Source: Actinomycetes bacterium (GTDB lineage: Bacteria > Actinomycetota > Actinomycetes > Actinomycetales > Microbacteriaceae). Taken from it: a stretch of 15,274 bases of DNA. Both the position numbers and the translations under genes were made by a program. The notes beneath the pieces were generated by a model. The model was not told the DNA's origin, made no database searches, and saw only the letters and a program-made list of their open reading frames with translations. Where the stretch lies: assembly GCA_023386675.1 (NCBI GenBank), contig JAEWJG010000271.1, positions 1 to 15,274 of the forward strand, in the 5' to 3' direction. Below, one piece after another: positions 1 through 5,548 of the stretch (positions are counted from its first letter, which is position 1; the number at the start of each line of letters is the position of its first letter).

Positions 1-137
1 CTGCGACCCGGGGGCGGCCGAGACCTGAACCGGCCGCTGCCCTTCCAGCGGGCTCACGATCCAGGATCTACGAGGTCATGCCGATCAGCGGGGCTTACAC
101 CCCTGTTCTGGGGCCTCGAAGGTTGACCCGCGCCAAC
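1..137 (+). other. Left-edge stretch without an assignable gene
   Basis: No confident gene is visible here. All three forward frames are open at the left edge and close at 26-28, 124-126 and 138-140, so one of them could be the 3' end of a gene lying to the left. None of the three peptide tails resembles a family I recognise. A leftward frame also crosses the stretch but overlaps the start of the next gene. A small C4/G4 hairpin (100-113) is too weak to call a terminator. Confidence 0.25.
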
Positions 138-143
138 TAGCGT
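138..143 (+). promoter_or_regulatory. Possible -10 element of the DUF2510 gene
   Basis: TAGCGT resembles the TAGNNT-type -10 hexamers seen at the better-supported promoters in this window. It would place the transcription start near 150, about 25 bases before the ATG at 174. No good -35 hexamer sits 16-18 bases upstream; a TTGACC at 123-128 is too close to pair with it. The call rests on the -10 match alone. Confidence 0.3.
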
Positions 144-173
144 GGACTCGCCCGAGAGATACAAGGAGAACTC

Positions 174-974
174 ATGAGCACACCCGCCGGTTGGTACGAC
201 GACGGATCCGGACGCCAGCGCTGGTGGGACGGTGCCCAGTGGACGGAGCACTTCGCCGACGAGCAGACGCCGCAGGTCATCGACCAGGCCGGCGCGATCG
301 TGGCTGCCAGCGAGCGGGAGGGAGTGCTCGCGAGGGTGAAGGGCGCTGCCGCGTCCGTCGCTGCGGAAACGAGGGCGAACATCGGATACGGTGTCTCCAC
401 CGCGAGCGCCGTCCGCAAGGACCAGGAAGTGTCGGTCGTCGTCGCCGGGGATGACGTCCCCCTGTACGAGATCGTCTCCCACATCGACGGGAAGAACGCC
501 AAGGTGAAGCTCTGGCCGGACCGCATCGAATGGGAACGCGGCCGCGGCATCTCCGGCGGGAAGATCACCGCCGGTGTCCTCACGGGTGGGCTGTCACTCC
601 TCGCCACCGGGGTGAAGGGCGGCAAGGACGCGTACGAGATGCTTCCGATCAACCAGATCACCTCCGTCTCCAACCGAAAAGACGGGATGCTGTACCACCT
701 CGTTGAGGTGCAGACGGCCGGCGGCACAGTCGGATTCCGCGTCAACCGTGACGACGCAGCTGCATTCCGTCAGCAGATCCTGAATCTCATGCAGGCGCGC
801 GCCGCCACACCGATCCAGGTGCAGGTCGCGAACGCCGCCTCGGAGCAGCCTGCGTTGGCCGCCGCGGAGGATCACGTGGCCCAGCTGCAGCAGCTGGGCC
901 AGCTCCGCGACGCCGGCATCCTCACCCAGGACGAGTTCGCTGCGAAGAAGCAAGAGATCCTCTCCCGGATGTGA
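174..974 (+). CDS. DUF2510 / PH-like / SHOCT domain protein
   Basis: A 266-residue soluble protein of unknown role with three parts. Residues 4-28 form a DUF2510 module (GWYDD, RQRWWDG, QWTEH), a short tryptophan-rich motif usually found near the N-terminus of actinobacterial envelope or membrane-associated proteins. Residues 95-207 read as a PH-like beta domain containing VKLWPDRIEWERG and later YHLVEVQ and VGFRV strands; a Gly-rich hydrophobic stretch (127-150) interrupts it and might touch a membrane. Residues 234-266 are a SHOCT motif (LGQLRDAGILTQDEFAAKK), a C-terminal helical hairpin common in oligomerising or membrane-linked proteins. The start is fixed by AAGGAG at 163-168, five bases before the ATG. 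The gene looks monocistronic, ending at a hairpin just past the stop and then the leftward tRNA-Val. Domain calls are solid; no specific function can be assigned. Confidence 0.85.
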   Translation: MSTPAGWYDDGSGRQRWWDGAQWTEHFADEQTPQVIDQAGAIVAASEREGVLARVKGAAASVAAETRANIGYGVSTASAVRKDQEVSVVVAGDDVPLYEIVSHIDGKNAKVKLWPDRIEWERGRGISGGKITAGVLTGGLSLLATGVKGGKDAYEMLPINQITSVSNRKDGMLYHLVEVQTAGGTVGFRVNRDDAAAFRQQILNLMQARAATPIQVQVANAASEQPALAAAEDHVAQLQQLGQLRDAGILTQDEFAAKKQEILSRM

Positions 975-983
975 GGCCGCGCG

Positions 984-1007
984 AGGCCGCGCCCGACAGC
1001 GCGGCCT
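984..1007 (+). terminator. GC-rich hairpin after the DUF2510 gene
   Basis: A 9-bp perfect stem (984-992 with 999-1007) with a 6-base loop lies ten bases after the stop codon. No T-tract follows, so it is either a U-less actinobacterial-type terminator or an mRNA-stabilising end. The left arm lies in a tandem duplication of GAGGCCGCGC (973-992), so either copy could supply part of the stem. Confidence 0.5.
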
Positions 1008-1066
1008 GGACGAGTATGTCGTCGACGCTGGGGGTACTCGGACGAAAGAGATCAACCCGAGAAACG

Positions 1067-1094
1067 AAAACCCCCGGGCGGACCGGGGGTTTTT
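1067..1094. terminator. Bidirectional intrinsic terminator between the DUF2510 gene and tRNA-Val(CAC)
   Basis: An 11-bp perfect stem pairs 1067-1077 (AAAACCCCCGG) with 1083-1093 (CCGGGGGTTTT), with a GCGGA loop. A T5 run follows on the plus strand and an A-tract precedes the stem, so it gives a T-run in both directions. It lies four bases past the encoded CCA end of the leftward tRNA-Val and about 90 bases past the rightward DUF2510 gene, so it can end both transcripts. Confidence 0.9.
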
Positions 1095-1097
1095 CTC

Positions 1098-1173
1098 TGG
1101 TGGGCGATACCAGACTCGAACTGATGACCTCTTCCGTGTGAAGGAAGCGCGCTACCAACTGCGCCAATCGCCC
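1098..1173 (-). tRNA. tRNA-Val(CAC)
   Basis: On the minus strand a full cloverleaf can be read. The acceptor GGGCGAT (1173-1167) pairs with ATCGCCC (1108-1102), followed by discriminator A and an encoded CCA (1100-1098). The anticodon stem CTTCC/GGAAG closes the loop TTCACAC, giving anticodon CAC (valine, GUG codons). The T-arm has TTCGAGT. It is 76 bases with CCA. It is the only one of the four tRNAs here with a templated CCA. It is closely similar to the tRNA-Val(GAC) gene about 400 bases away on the other strand. Confidence 0.97.
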
Positions 1174-1202
1174 GTCGCATCCGTCACCGGCTGCGAGTTC
1201 CG

Positions 1203-1208
1203 ATACTA
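1203..1208 (-). promoter_or_regulatory. -10 element of tRNA-Val(CAC)
   Basis: On the minus strand the hexamer reads TAGTAT, a good -10 match, and puts transcription start about 23 bases before the mature 5' end of the tRNA at 1173. No strong -35 hexamer lies at 16-18 bases; TTCGAC (1227-1222) is spaced only 13 bases away. Confidence 0.45.
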
Positions 1209-1279
1209 GCCGACTCGGAGGGTCGAACGCACATCGACAGGGGCGCGGCGGACGACACACCCGGCGGGCGTCATCGGTT

Positions 1280-1308
1280 TTGTCTTGGGCGCGCGGATCG
1301 GCTAGAGT
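1280..1308 (+). promoter_or_regulatory. Promoter of the rightward tRNA cluster
   Basis: TTGTCT (1280-1285) and TAGAGT (1303-1308) are separated by exactly 17 bases, a textbook housekeeping sigma-factor arrangement. The predicted start near 1315 is about 28 bases before the mature 5' end of tRNA-Gly at 1343. This promoter probably serves the Gly gene and possibly the Cys and Val(GAC) genes behind it. Confidence 0.7.
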
Positions 1309-1342
1309 CTTTCAAGTGCCGCAGGGAACTGCGGAACGAAAT

Positions 1343-1415
1343 GCGGATGTAGCGCAGTTGGTAGCGCATCACCTTGCCAAGGTGAGGGTCGCGAGTTCGA
1401 GTCTCGTCATCCGCT
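1343..1415 (+). tRNA. tRNA-Gly(GCC)
   Basis: The acceptor GCGGATG (1343-1349) pairs with CATCCGC (1408-1414), with discriminator T at 1415. The D-arm contains AGCGCAGTTGGTAGCGC. The anticodon stem TCACC/GGTGA closes the loop TTGCCAA, giving GCC (glycine, GGC/GGT codons). The T-loop TTCGAGT is present. It is 73 bases with no encoded CCA, so the CCA must be added by nucleotidyltransferase. Confidence 0.97.
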
Positions 1416-1421
1416 CGAGTC

Positions 1422-1443
1422 GGCCCGGTCTACGGATCGGGCC
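1422..1443 (+). terminator. Hairpin with UACG tetraloop between tRNA-Gly and tRNA-Cys
   Basis: Positions 1422-1430 pair with 1435-1443 (9 bp, one G-T) around a TACG loop closed by C-G, which is the very stable UNCG tetraloop type. It lies six bases after tRNA-Gly. A T5 tract occurs only 17 bases later (1461-1465), too far for a classic intrinsic terminator. It could be a terminator or partial terminator, or a processing or 3'-protection signal within a tRNA transcript. Confidence 0.5.
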
Positions 1444-1481
1444 TCTCGGGTACGGTACGGTTTTTCCGTGTTGTGGCGTTC

Positions 1482-1552
1482 GGTGGATTGGCCGAGAGGC
1501 GAGGCAGCGGCCTGCAAAGCCGTATACACGGGTTCGAATCCCGTATCCACCT
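1482..1552 (+). tRNA. tRNA-Cys(GCA)
   Basis: The acceptor GGTGGAT (1482-1488) pairs with ATCCACC (1545-1551), with discriminator T at 1552. The anticodon stem GCGGC/GCCGT closes the loop CTGCAAA, giving GCA (cysteine). The T-arm ACGGGTTCGAATCCCGT is a perfect stem-loop. It is 71 bases, short in the D and variable regions as is usual for bacterial tRNA-Cys, with no encoded CCA. It is 26 bases upstream of tRNA-Val(GAC), so the two are probably cotranscribed. Confidence 0.97.
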
Positions 1553-1578
1553 CGATTCTGAGCTTCTGGTTCAGATTC

Positions 1579-1650
1579 GGGCGATTGGCGCAGCGGTAGC
1601 GCGCTTCCCTGACACGGAAGAGGTCACTGGTTCGATCCCAGTATCGCCCA
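1579..1650 (+). tRNA. tRNA-Val(GAC)
   Basis: The acceptor GGGCGAT (1579-1585) pairs with ATCGCCC (1643-1649), with discriminator A at 1650. The anticodon stem CTTCC/GGAAG closes the loop CTGACAC, giving GAC (valine, GUC/GUU codons). The T-arm CTGGTTCGATCCCAG is intact. It is 72 bases without encoded CCA. The acceptor stem and anticodon arm match the inverted tRNA-Val(CAC), suggesting duplication followed by anticodon divergence. An intrinsic terminator follows within ten bases. Confidence 0.97.
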
Positions 1651-1657
1651 CAAGCAG

Positions 1658-1682
1658 AACCCCCTGGATCACCAGGGGGTTT
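1658..1682 (+). terminator. Intrinsic terminator of the tRNA cluster
   Basis: AACCCCCTGG (1658-1667) pairs with CCAGGGGGTT (1672-1681) around an ATCA loop, and a short T-run follows (1680-1682). It lies seven bases after tRNA-Val(GAC). The ribosome binding site of the next gene begins only 11 bases downstream, so this hairpin sits in what would be that gene's leader if transcription reads through. Confidence 0.85.
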
Positions 1683-1700
1683 CGTCGTCTACGGAGGATC

Positions 1701-2849
1701 ATGGCCGCTCCGATCGAGGTCTCGCCCGCGGACGTGTCCGACCTGCGCTCCCGCGTCCGCCGTACCCGATGGGGGCGGCGCTGGCCCCTCGAATCGGGCG
1801 ACGCCTGGACGGCGGGGACCGACGAGGAGGTGCTCGCCCGGCTGGCGCAGTACTGGGCCGACGGCTACGACTGGGATCGGTGGCGGGAGCGGATCGACGC
1901 ACTGCCCTGGCACACCGCCGACCTGGACGGCACGCCCGTCGCGTACCTCCGGTTCGATGCCGAGACCGTCACCGGATTACCTCCGGTCATCCTCACGAAC
2001 GGCTGGCCCAGCACCGCTCTGGAACTGGTGGATGTGGCCGAGCGGCTGGCATCCCCGACCCGTTTCGGGCGGGAGGCGGCGGGCGCCGTCACGGTGATCG
2101 TTCCCGCGCTGCCCGGCTTCCCGTTCTCGCCGCAGCGGCCGGTCCTGCCCTCCGCGAGCCCGGACGGGGCGGGGGAGCAGACCCACGAACTGTGGCACCG
2201 GCTGATGACCGGGCTCGGCTTCGAGCGGTACGTCGCGCATGGCGGCGACCTCGGGGCCGGGATCACGTCGAGGCTCGCCCAAGCCCACCCCGAGGCGGTC
2301 GCCGGCATCCACCTGCTCGCCGTGGCACCGCCGCTCGACGTCGACGAGGCGACGCTGACCGTCGATGAGCGGGAGCACGTGGACAGGGTCGCCGCCTGGA
2401 TCGCCGCCGAGGGGGCGTACCAGCATCAGCAGCAGACCCGGCCGCTGACGCTGGCGGCCGCCCTCTCCGATTCGCCGATCGGCCTGCTGGCCTGGGCGCT
2501 GGAGAAGCACCGTGCCTGGAGCGACTGCGGCGGCGACGTGTTCACCCGCTTCACTCCGGACTACCTCCTCACGCTCGCTTCGCTGTACTGGTTCACGAAC
2601 TCCATCGGCACCTCGTTCCGGCCGTACTGGGAGTTCGCGGCCGGGCGGGTCACGCGGGTGGAGCGGGTGGAGGTGCCGACGGCGGTGGCGCTGTTCCCGC
2701 GCGACCTCGCGGATCCGCCGCGGAGCTGGGCGGAGCGGACCTACGCCGTGACGAGGTACACGCGGATGCCGCGCGGGGGACACTTCGCGCCGCACGAGGA
2801 GCCGGAGCTCCTGGCGGACGACATCGCGGAGTTCCTGCGGTCCCTCTGA
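1701..2849 (+). CDS. Epoxide hydrolase (EHN-type alpha/beta hydrolase)
   Basis: A 382-residue cytosolic enzyme of the microsomal-type epoxide hydrolase family, which opens epoxides to diols through a covalent aspartyl ester. Residues 1-95 match the N-terminal EHN region (VSDLRSRVRRTRW early, then YWADGYDWDRWRERIDALP). The alpha/beta hydrolase core follows: the oxyanion motif NGWP at 100-103 (HGWP in most relatives), the nucleophile in HGGDLGAG with Asp183, and the catalytic histidine in RGGHFAPHEEPE at His361. Length is typical of the family. The reading frame stays open upstream through two tRNA genes, but the true start is the ATG at 1701, preceded by GGAGG at 1693-1697. There is almost no room for its own promoter behind the tRNA terminator. 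Substrate is unknown; such proteins act on xenobiotic or lipid-derived epoxides. Confidence 0.9.
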   Translation: MAAPIEVSPADVSDLRSRVRRTRWGRRWPLESGDAWTAGTDEEVLARLAQYWADGYDWDRWRERIDALPWHTADLDGTPVAYLRFDAETVTGLPPVILTNGWPSTALELVDVAERLASPTRFGREAAGAVTVIVPALPGFPFSPQRPVLPSASPDGAGEQTHELWHRLMTGLGFERYVAHGGDLGAGITSRLAQAHPEAVAGIHLLAVAPPLDVDEATLTVDEREHVDRVAAWIAAEGAYQHQQQTRPLTLAAALSDSPIGLLAWALEKHRAWSDCGGDVFTRFTPDYLLTLASLYWFTNSIGTSFRPYWEFAAGRVTRVERVEVPTAVALFPRDLADPPRSWAERTYAVTRYTRMPRGGHFAPHEEPELLADDIAEFLRSL

Positions 2850-2878
2850 CATCGTCTCGCCGAGGGTCTCCGCTCGCG

Positions 2879-3319
2879 TTAGGCAGCACCGCTGTACCGC
2901 ATGAGCACCGAGGCGCGCCGCTCGAAACCGACCGACTCGTACAGCCGAATCGCCGACTGACGGCTCGGCCGCGACGTGAGGTCGAGCGTTCGTAATCCTC
3001 GCTCGCGGGCGAGCTCGATCACCGCCTCCAGCAACAGCCTGGCGATACCTCGGCCGCGGAGCTGCTGGTCGACGACGACATCGTCGAGGTGACCACGCAC
3101 GCCGGTCGGAAGCGGGAACGACGCGAGTGTCGCCATGCCAACGAGCCGGCCTCCGTCGCGAGCCACGATGAGGTCGGTGCCATCGTGTGCGAGCATCGAC
3201 CGGACACGCGCCCCGTCGAACCTCGCACTCGACGACAGCTGCGGCAGGAGCCGTTCGATCGCCGCGAGATCCTCGTCGCTGAGCGACTCGGCCAGGTGGA
3301 TGTCAACCTCGTCCGTCAT
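2879..3319 (-). CDS. GNAT family N-acetyltransferase
   Basis: A 146-residue acetyl-CoA-dependent transferase. The acetyl-CoA pyrophosphate-binding loop is clear: VVVDQQLRGRGIARLLLEA, with the R/Q-x-x-G-x-G/A signature at residues 86-93. The C-terminal part (RPSRQSAIRLYESVGFERR, about 117-135) is the standard GNAT helix-strand with the conserved tyrosine and GF. The substrate cannot be told; small single-domain GNATs acetylate amino acids, polyamines, drugs or protein N-termini. It starts with ATG at 3319, with no strong ribosome binding site in front, and lies 27 bases downstream of the second lipoprotein gene, so it is probably the last gene of that operon. Its stop faces the epoxide hydrolase stop across only 29 bases with no obvious hairpin. 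Confidence 0.88.
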   Translation of the reverse strand: MTDEVDIHLAESLSDEDLAAIERLLPQLSSSARFDGARVRSMLAHDGTDLIVARDGGRLVGMATLASFPLPTGVRGHLDDVVVDQQLRGRGIARLLLEAVIELARERGLRTLDLTSRPSRQSAIRLYESVGFERRASVLMRYSGAA

Positions 3320-3346
3320 GGGCCGAGCGTATCGGGCGGCGACCGC

Positions 3347-3757
3347 TCACACCGGTGGTGCCGTCGAGAGCCGGCCCGTGCCGTCCATCCGCAACCAGAC
3401 ACCTGCCTGCCCGCACGAGTCGCGGACGAGCTGCACGGTCGTGCTGAACGACTCGACGTGGATGGATGCCGCCACCGACTCGGCGGTGATCGCTATGCGC
3501 CGACCGTCGCCCGTCGGGATGGCAGCACCGTCGACCGTGAACACCACGACGTGGTCCCCGGTCATGCAGCTCCCGTCGGCGCAGACACGCACATCGGTGT
3601 CCGGATGCGCTTTCACCCAGGAGGTCACATCGACGGTGATGCGTGGCGCGGGGGTGATGTCCTGCCCGCACATCCCGGCCTGAGTGCACCCGGTCAGGGA
3701 TACGGCGCAGAGCACCATCGCCAGCGCGCCTCTGCGCCTGCCCGACCCGTGGGGCAT
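3347..3757 (-). CDS. Small cysteine-rich lipoprotein, unknown function
   Basis: A 136-residue predicted lipoprotein. A positively charged N-terminus (GSGRRRG) precedes a short hydrophobic core and the lipobox LTGC with the lipidated cysteine at 24. Four further cysteines (30, 59, 64, 115) in the exported part suggest disulphides. The mature part has beta-like segments (RITVDVTSW, HVVVFTVDG, ASIHVESFSTTVQLV). I do not recognise the family. The ATG at 3757 forms a TGATG overlap with the stop of the upstream lipoprotein gene, which strongly favours this start and implies translational coupling; an in-frame GTG at 3766 is the alternative. Position in a lipoprotein-lipoprotein-GNAT unit suggests joint expression, but no shared task can be named. 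Confidence 0.75.
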   Translation of the reverse strand: MPHGSGRRRGALAMVLCAVSLTGCTQAGMCGQDITPAPRITVDVTSWVKAHPDTDVRVCADGSCMTGDHVVVFTVDGAAIPTGDGRRIAITAESVAASIHVESFSTTVQLVRDSCGQAGVWLRMDGTGRLSTAPPV

Positions 3758-4173
3758 CAGGCGCACACGGCGTCGCGAGCGGGCCTCAGCTCGTCCAGGA
3801 CCTCGGTGATGAGGTCGGGAAGCTGCGCGACCGCCGCCTCGCCGTCGGGTCCTGACAGCATTCTGACCTGCGCATCCAGTCGGGAGGCAGCGTCACGGAT
3901 CCGCGACGAGGTCGCCGCGTCGTCTGCCGCGTCGGCCTTCATGGAGTTCTCGATTCCGTTCGCCCATCCCGCGGCGCCGGCAGCGTCGCGATGGTCGAGG
4001 CACCACGCGCGGAGTGCTTCCAGATTGGTGACCGTCGAGCGCAGGTTCACGCACGCGGCGCCGCCGGAGGCCGTGCGTCCCTGGTCGGGGAGAGCCGAGC
4101 AGCCCGCGAGGCCGATGGCGAGAGCGAAGGCCGCGATGGCCGTGGTGCTGAGGGCGCGGAAGCGCTCGGTCAT
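3757..4173 (-). CDS. Small predicted lipoprotein, helical, unknown function
   Basis: A 138-residue predicted lipoprotein. The signal peptide is MTERFRALSTTAIAAFALAI, followed by the lipobox LAGC with Cys25. The mature region (about 40-138) has an alanine/aspartate-rich, probably helical composition (ADAADDAATSSRIRDAASRLD) and cysteines at 41, 58 and 137 that could form disulphides outside the membrane. I do not recognise the family. The start at 4173 is supported by AGGGGGAA just upstream on the minus strand and by the signal peptide beginning there; the frame is open further upstream but that part is not signal-like. It is the first gene of the leftward unit and overlaps the next lipoprotein start. 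Confidence 0.78.
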   Translation of the reverse strand: MTERFRALSTTAIAAFALAIGLAGCSALPDQGRTASGGAACVNLRSTVTNLEALRAWCLDHRDAAGAAGWANGIENSMKADAADDAATSSRIRDAASRLDAQVRMLSGPDGEAAVAQLPDLITEVLDELRPARDAVCA

Positions 4174-4205
4174 GGTTCCCCCTGTCGACGATGACATCTG
4201 CCGCG

Positions 4206-4211
4206 ATCCTA
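4206..4211 (-). promoter_or_regulatory. Possible -10 element of the lipoprotein operon
   Basis: On the minus strand the hexamer reads TAGGAT, placing transcription start near 4199 and giving a leader of about 26 bases before the ATG at 4173. The -35 position has no clear match. The divergent alpha/beta hydrolase gene begins at 4268, so this 94-base gap must hold promoters for both directions. Confidence 0.4.
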
Positions 4212-4267
4212 CTGATGAGATCGTGTGCAGCCTCAGCCATCGCGCCCGGACATGTTTGACTGCACGG

Positions 4268-4975
4268 GTGACTCTGCACGCATCAAGCACCGGCGCCGGC
4301 CCCCGCAGCGCCTTCCTCGTGCACGGCATGCTGGGCAGCGCCGAGAGTTGGTGGCGGGTGTCGGATGCACTGGTCGAGAGCGGCTTCCGTGTCGTCGCCC
4401 TCGACCTTCCCGGTCACGGTCGCTCGGCCCCGGATCGCAACGCCTCGATCGAGTCGGTCGCGCGGGACATCGCTGCGGCGGCGGCCGCCTTCAGCGGTGA
4501 GGGGGCCTTCGACATAGCGATAGGTCACTCGTTCGGCGGCCTCGTTCTCGCCTCGGCGGCGCCGCAGATCAGGGCGAAGCGATTCGTCTTCGTCGATGCG
4601 CCGTTCTCGACGCGAGGGGGGCGCGACGTCGACCAGACCCGGTGCGAGTACGAGGCTGAGGCGGCAGGCCGCACTTCATCGCAGCTTCGGCTGCGGCCGG
4701 ACTTCACCGCACGAGATGTCGAGGTCGAAGCACGCGCCGCTGAGCTTTTCGATCCTGCGACGGCGGCATCCATCGCAGCCGGGACGGGAGGCCGGTGTTG
4801 GCCGCCGGCCGGATCGCTCGTGATCCGCGCCGAGGCGAGCGACTACGTCACGCCGGCCGTGGCAGACGACCTGCGCGGCCGGGACCTCGACGTGGTGAGC
4901 TTCGCGGGCGCGAAGCACACCGTCTGGCGCACGCACTTCGATGCGTTCTGGGCGGCGCTCGGCCTCGACGAATGA
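4268..4975 (+). CDS. Alpha/beta hydrolase
   Basis: A 235-residue serine hydrolase of the alpha/beta fold. The order of motifs is canonical: oxyanion-loop LVHGMLGS (17-24), the strand-turn VVALDLPGHGRS (42-53), the nucleophile elbow GHSFGG with Ser88, probable acid Asp192, and the catalytic His217 in GAKHTVWR. No signal peptide is seen, so it is cytosolic. At 235 residues it is compact, with a small lid. The frame is open far upstream but there overlies the lipoprotein genes on the other strand. The GTG at 4268 is chosen because the first beta strand and HG motif follow at the right distance, although no strong ribosome binding site precedes it. Substrate unknown; relatives include esterases and C-C bond hydrolases. 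Confidence 0.85.
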   Translation: MTLHASSTGAGPRSAFLVHGMLGSAESWWRVSDALVESGFRVVALDLPGHGRSAPDRNASIESVARDIAAAAAAFSGEGAFDIAIGHSFGGLVLASAAPQIRAKRFVFVDAPFSTRGGRDVDQTRCEYEAEAAGRTSSQLRLRPDFTARDVEVEARAAELFDPATAASIAAGTGGRCWPPAGSLVIRAEASDYVTPAVADDLRGRDLDVVSFAGAKHTVWRTHFDAFWAALGLDE

Positions 4976-5009
4976 GCCCCTGATCGGTCGGACGGACCGA
5001 TCACAGGGC
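4976..5009. terminator. Bidirectional hairpin between convergent genes
   Basis: TGATCGGTC (4981-4989) pairs perfectly with GACCGATCA (4995-5003); an outer 4-bp stem (4976-4979 with 5006-5009) extends it past small bulges. It begins directly after the alpha/beta hydrolase stop and includes the stop codon of the leftward DUF2127 gene. There is no T-tract. Its position between convergent genes makes a shared terminator the natural reading. Confidence 0.7.
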
Positions 5010-5513
5010 CGCCTCCCGCCGAGCCTCCGCTCTCCGCGCGCGGCGCACCCGGTACTCCCGCACCGTCAGCAGGACGATGAGGATGTCGAAGACCGTCAGC
5101 GCCGCCAGGCCCCACGTGAAGTGAACCACCATCTCGTAGACCTGCCAGCCGATGAAGGCGACCAGGAAGCCGATCAGCCAGGGATACGCCCACAGCTTGT
5201 CGCGCAGCACCGCCACCACCAGGATGATCTTCACCACCCCGTGGACCAGGAGGTACACCGCACCGAAGATCGTCGCGGACACGCTCAGGGTGCCGGTGTA
5301 GTGGAGCAACCAGTTGGCGATCGGATCGTGCGGATCCTCGTGCAGCTCGTGCCCCGTGAGCGCCCGCGCAGCGGCCTCGAGCTGAGCCGGGGTCACGAGC
5401 AGCAGCGCCACCCCGGCGATCAGCTCGACGACGCCGTCCAGCCCCTTCAGTACCAGGACCACCCAGAACGTCCGGTCGAGCGCGGAGGAGGAACGGAGCT
5501 TCACGCTCCGCAC
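5001..5513 (-). CDS. DUF2127 family integral membrane protein
   Basis: A 170-residue membrane protein with four hydrophobic spans at about 16-40, 76-103, 108-131 and 134-151 and a strongly basic C-terminal tail (REYRVRRARRAEARRE) expected in the cytoplasm. The pattern, including an early LKGLDGVVELIAG segment and YPWLIGFLVAF, fits the DUF2127 family, whose biochemical role is not established. The start is uncertain: GTG at 5513 or GTG at 5504, neither with a clean ribosome binding site. It lies 35 bases downstream of the membrane esterase on the same strand, so the two are probably cotranscribed. It ends inside a hairpin shared with the convergent hydrolase. Confidence 0.8.
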   Translation of the reverse strand: MRSVKLRSSSALDRTFWVVLVLKGLDGVVELIAGVALLLVTPAQLEAAARALTGHELHEDPHDPIANWLLHYTGTLSVSATIFGAVYLLVHGVVKIILVVAVLRDKLWAYPWLIGFLVAFIGWQVYEMVVHFTWGLAALTVFDILIVLLTVREYRVRRARRAEARREAAL

Positions 5514-5548
5514 GGTACCCGCACCGGCAGCGCCATGCGTCGGAGTGT

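Noticed and set aside
1473..1700. N-terminal extension of the epoxide hydrolase
   Set aside because: It would be translated from the tRNA-Cys and tRNA-Val genes and the terminator; the ATG at 1701 has a good ribosome binding site.
1098..1700. Integrated element at the tRNA cluster
   Set aside because: No integrase, no partial tRNA copy that would mark an attachment site, and no phage or transfer genes nearby.
3089..4267. Long N-terminal extension of the alpha/beta hydrolase frame
   Set aside because: It overlies the GNAT and both lipoprotein genes on the other strand and contributes no domain; the hydrolase fold begins right after the GTG at 4268.
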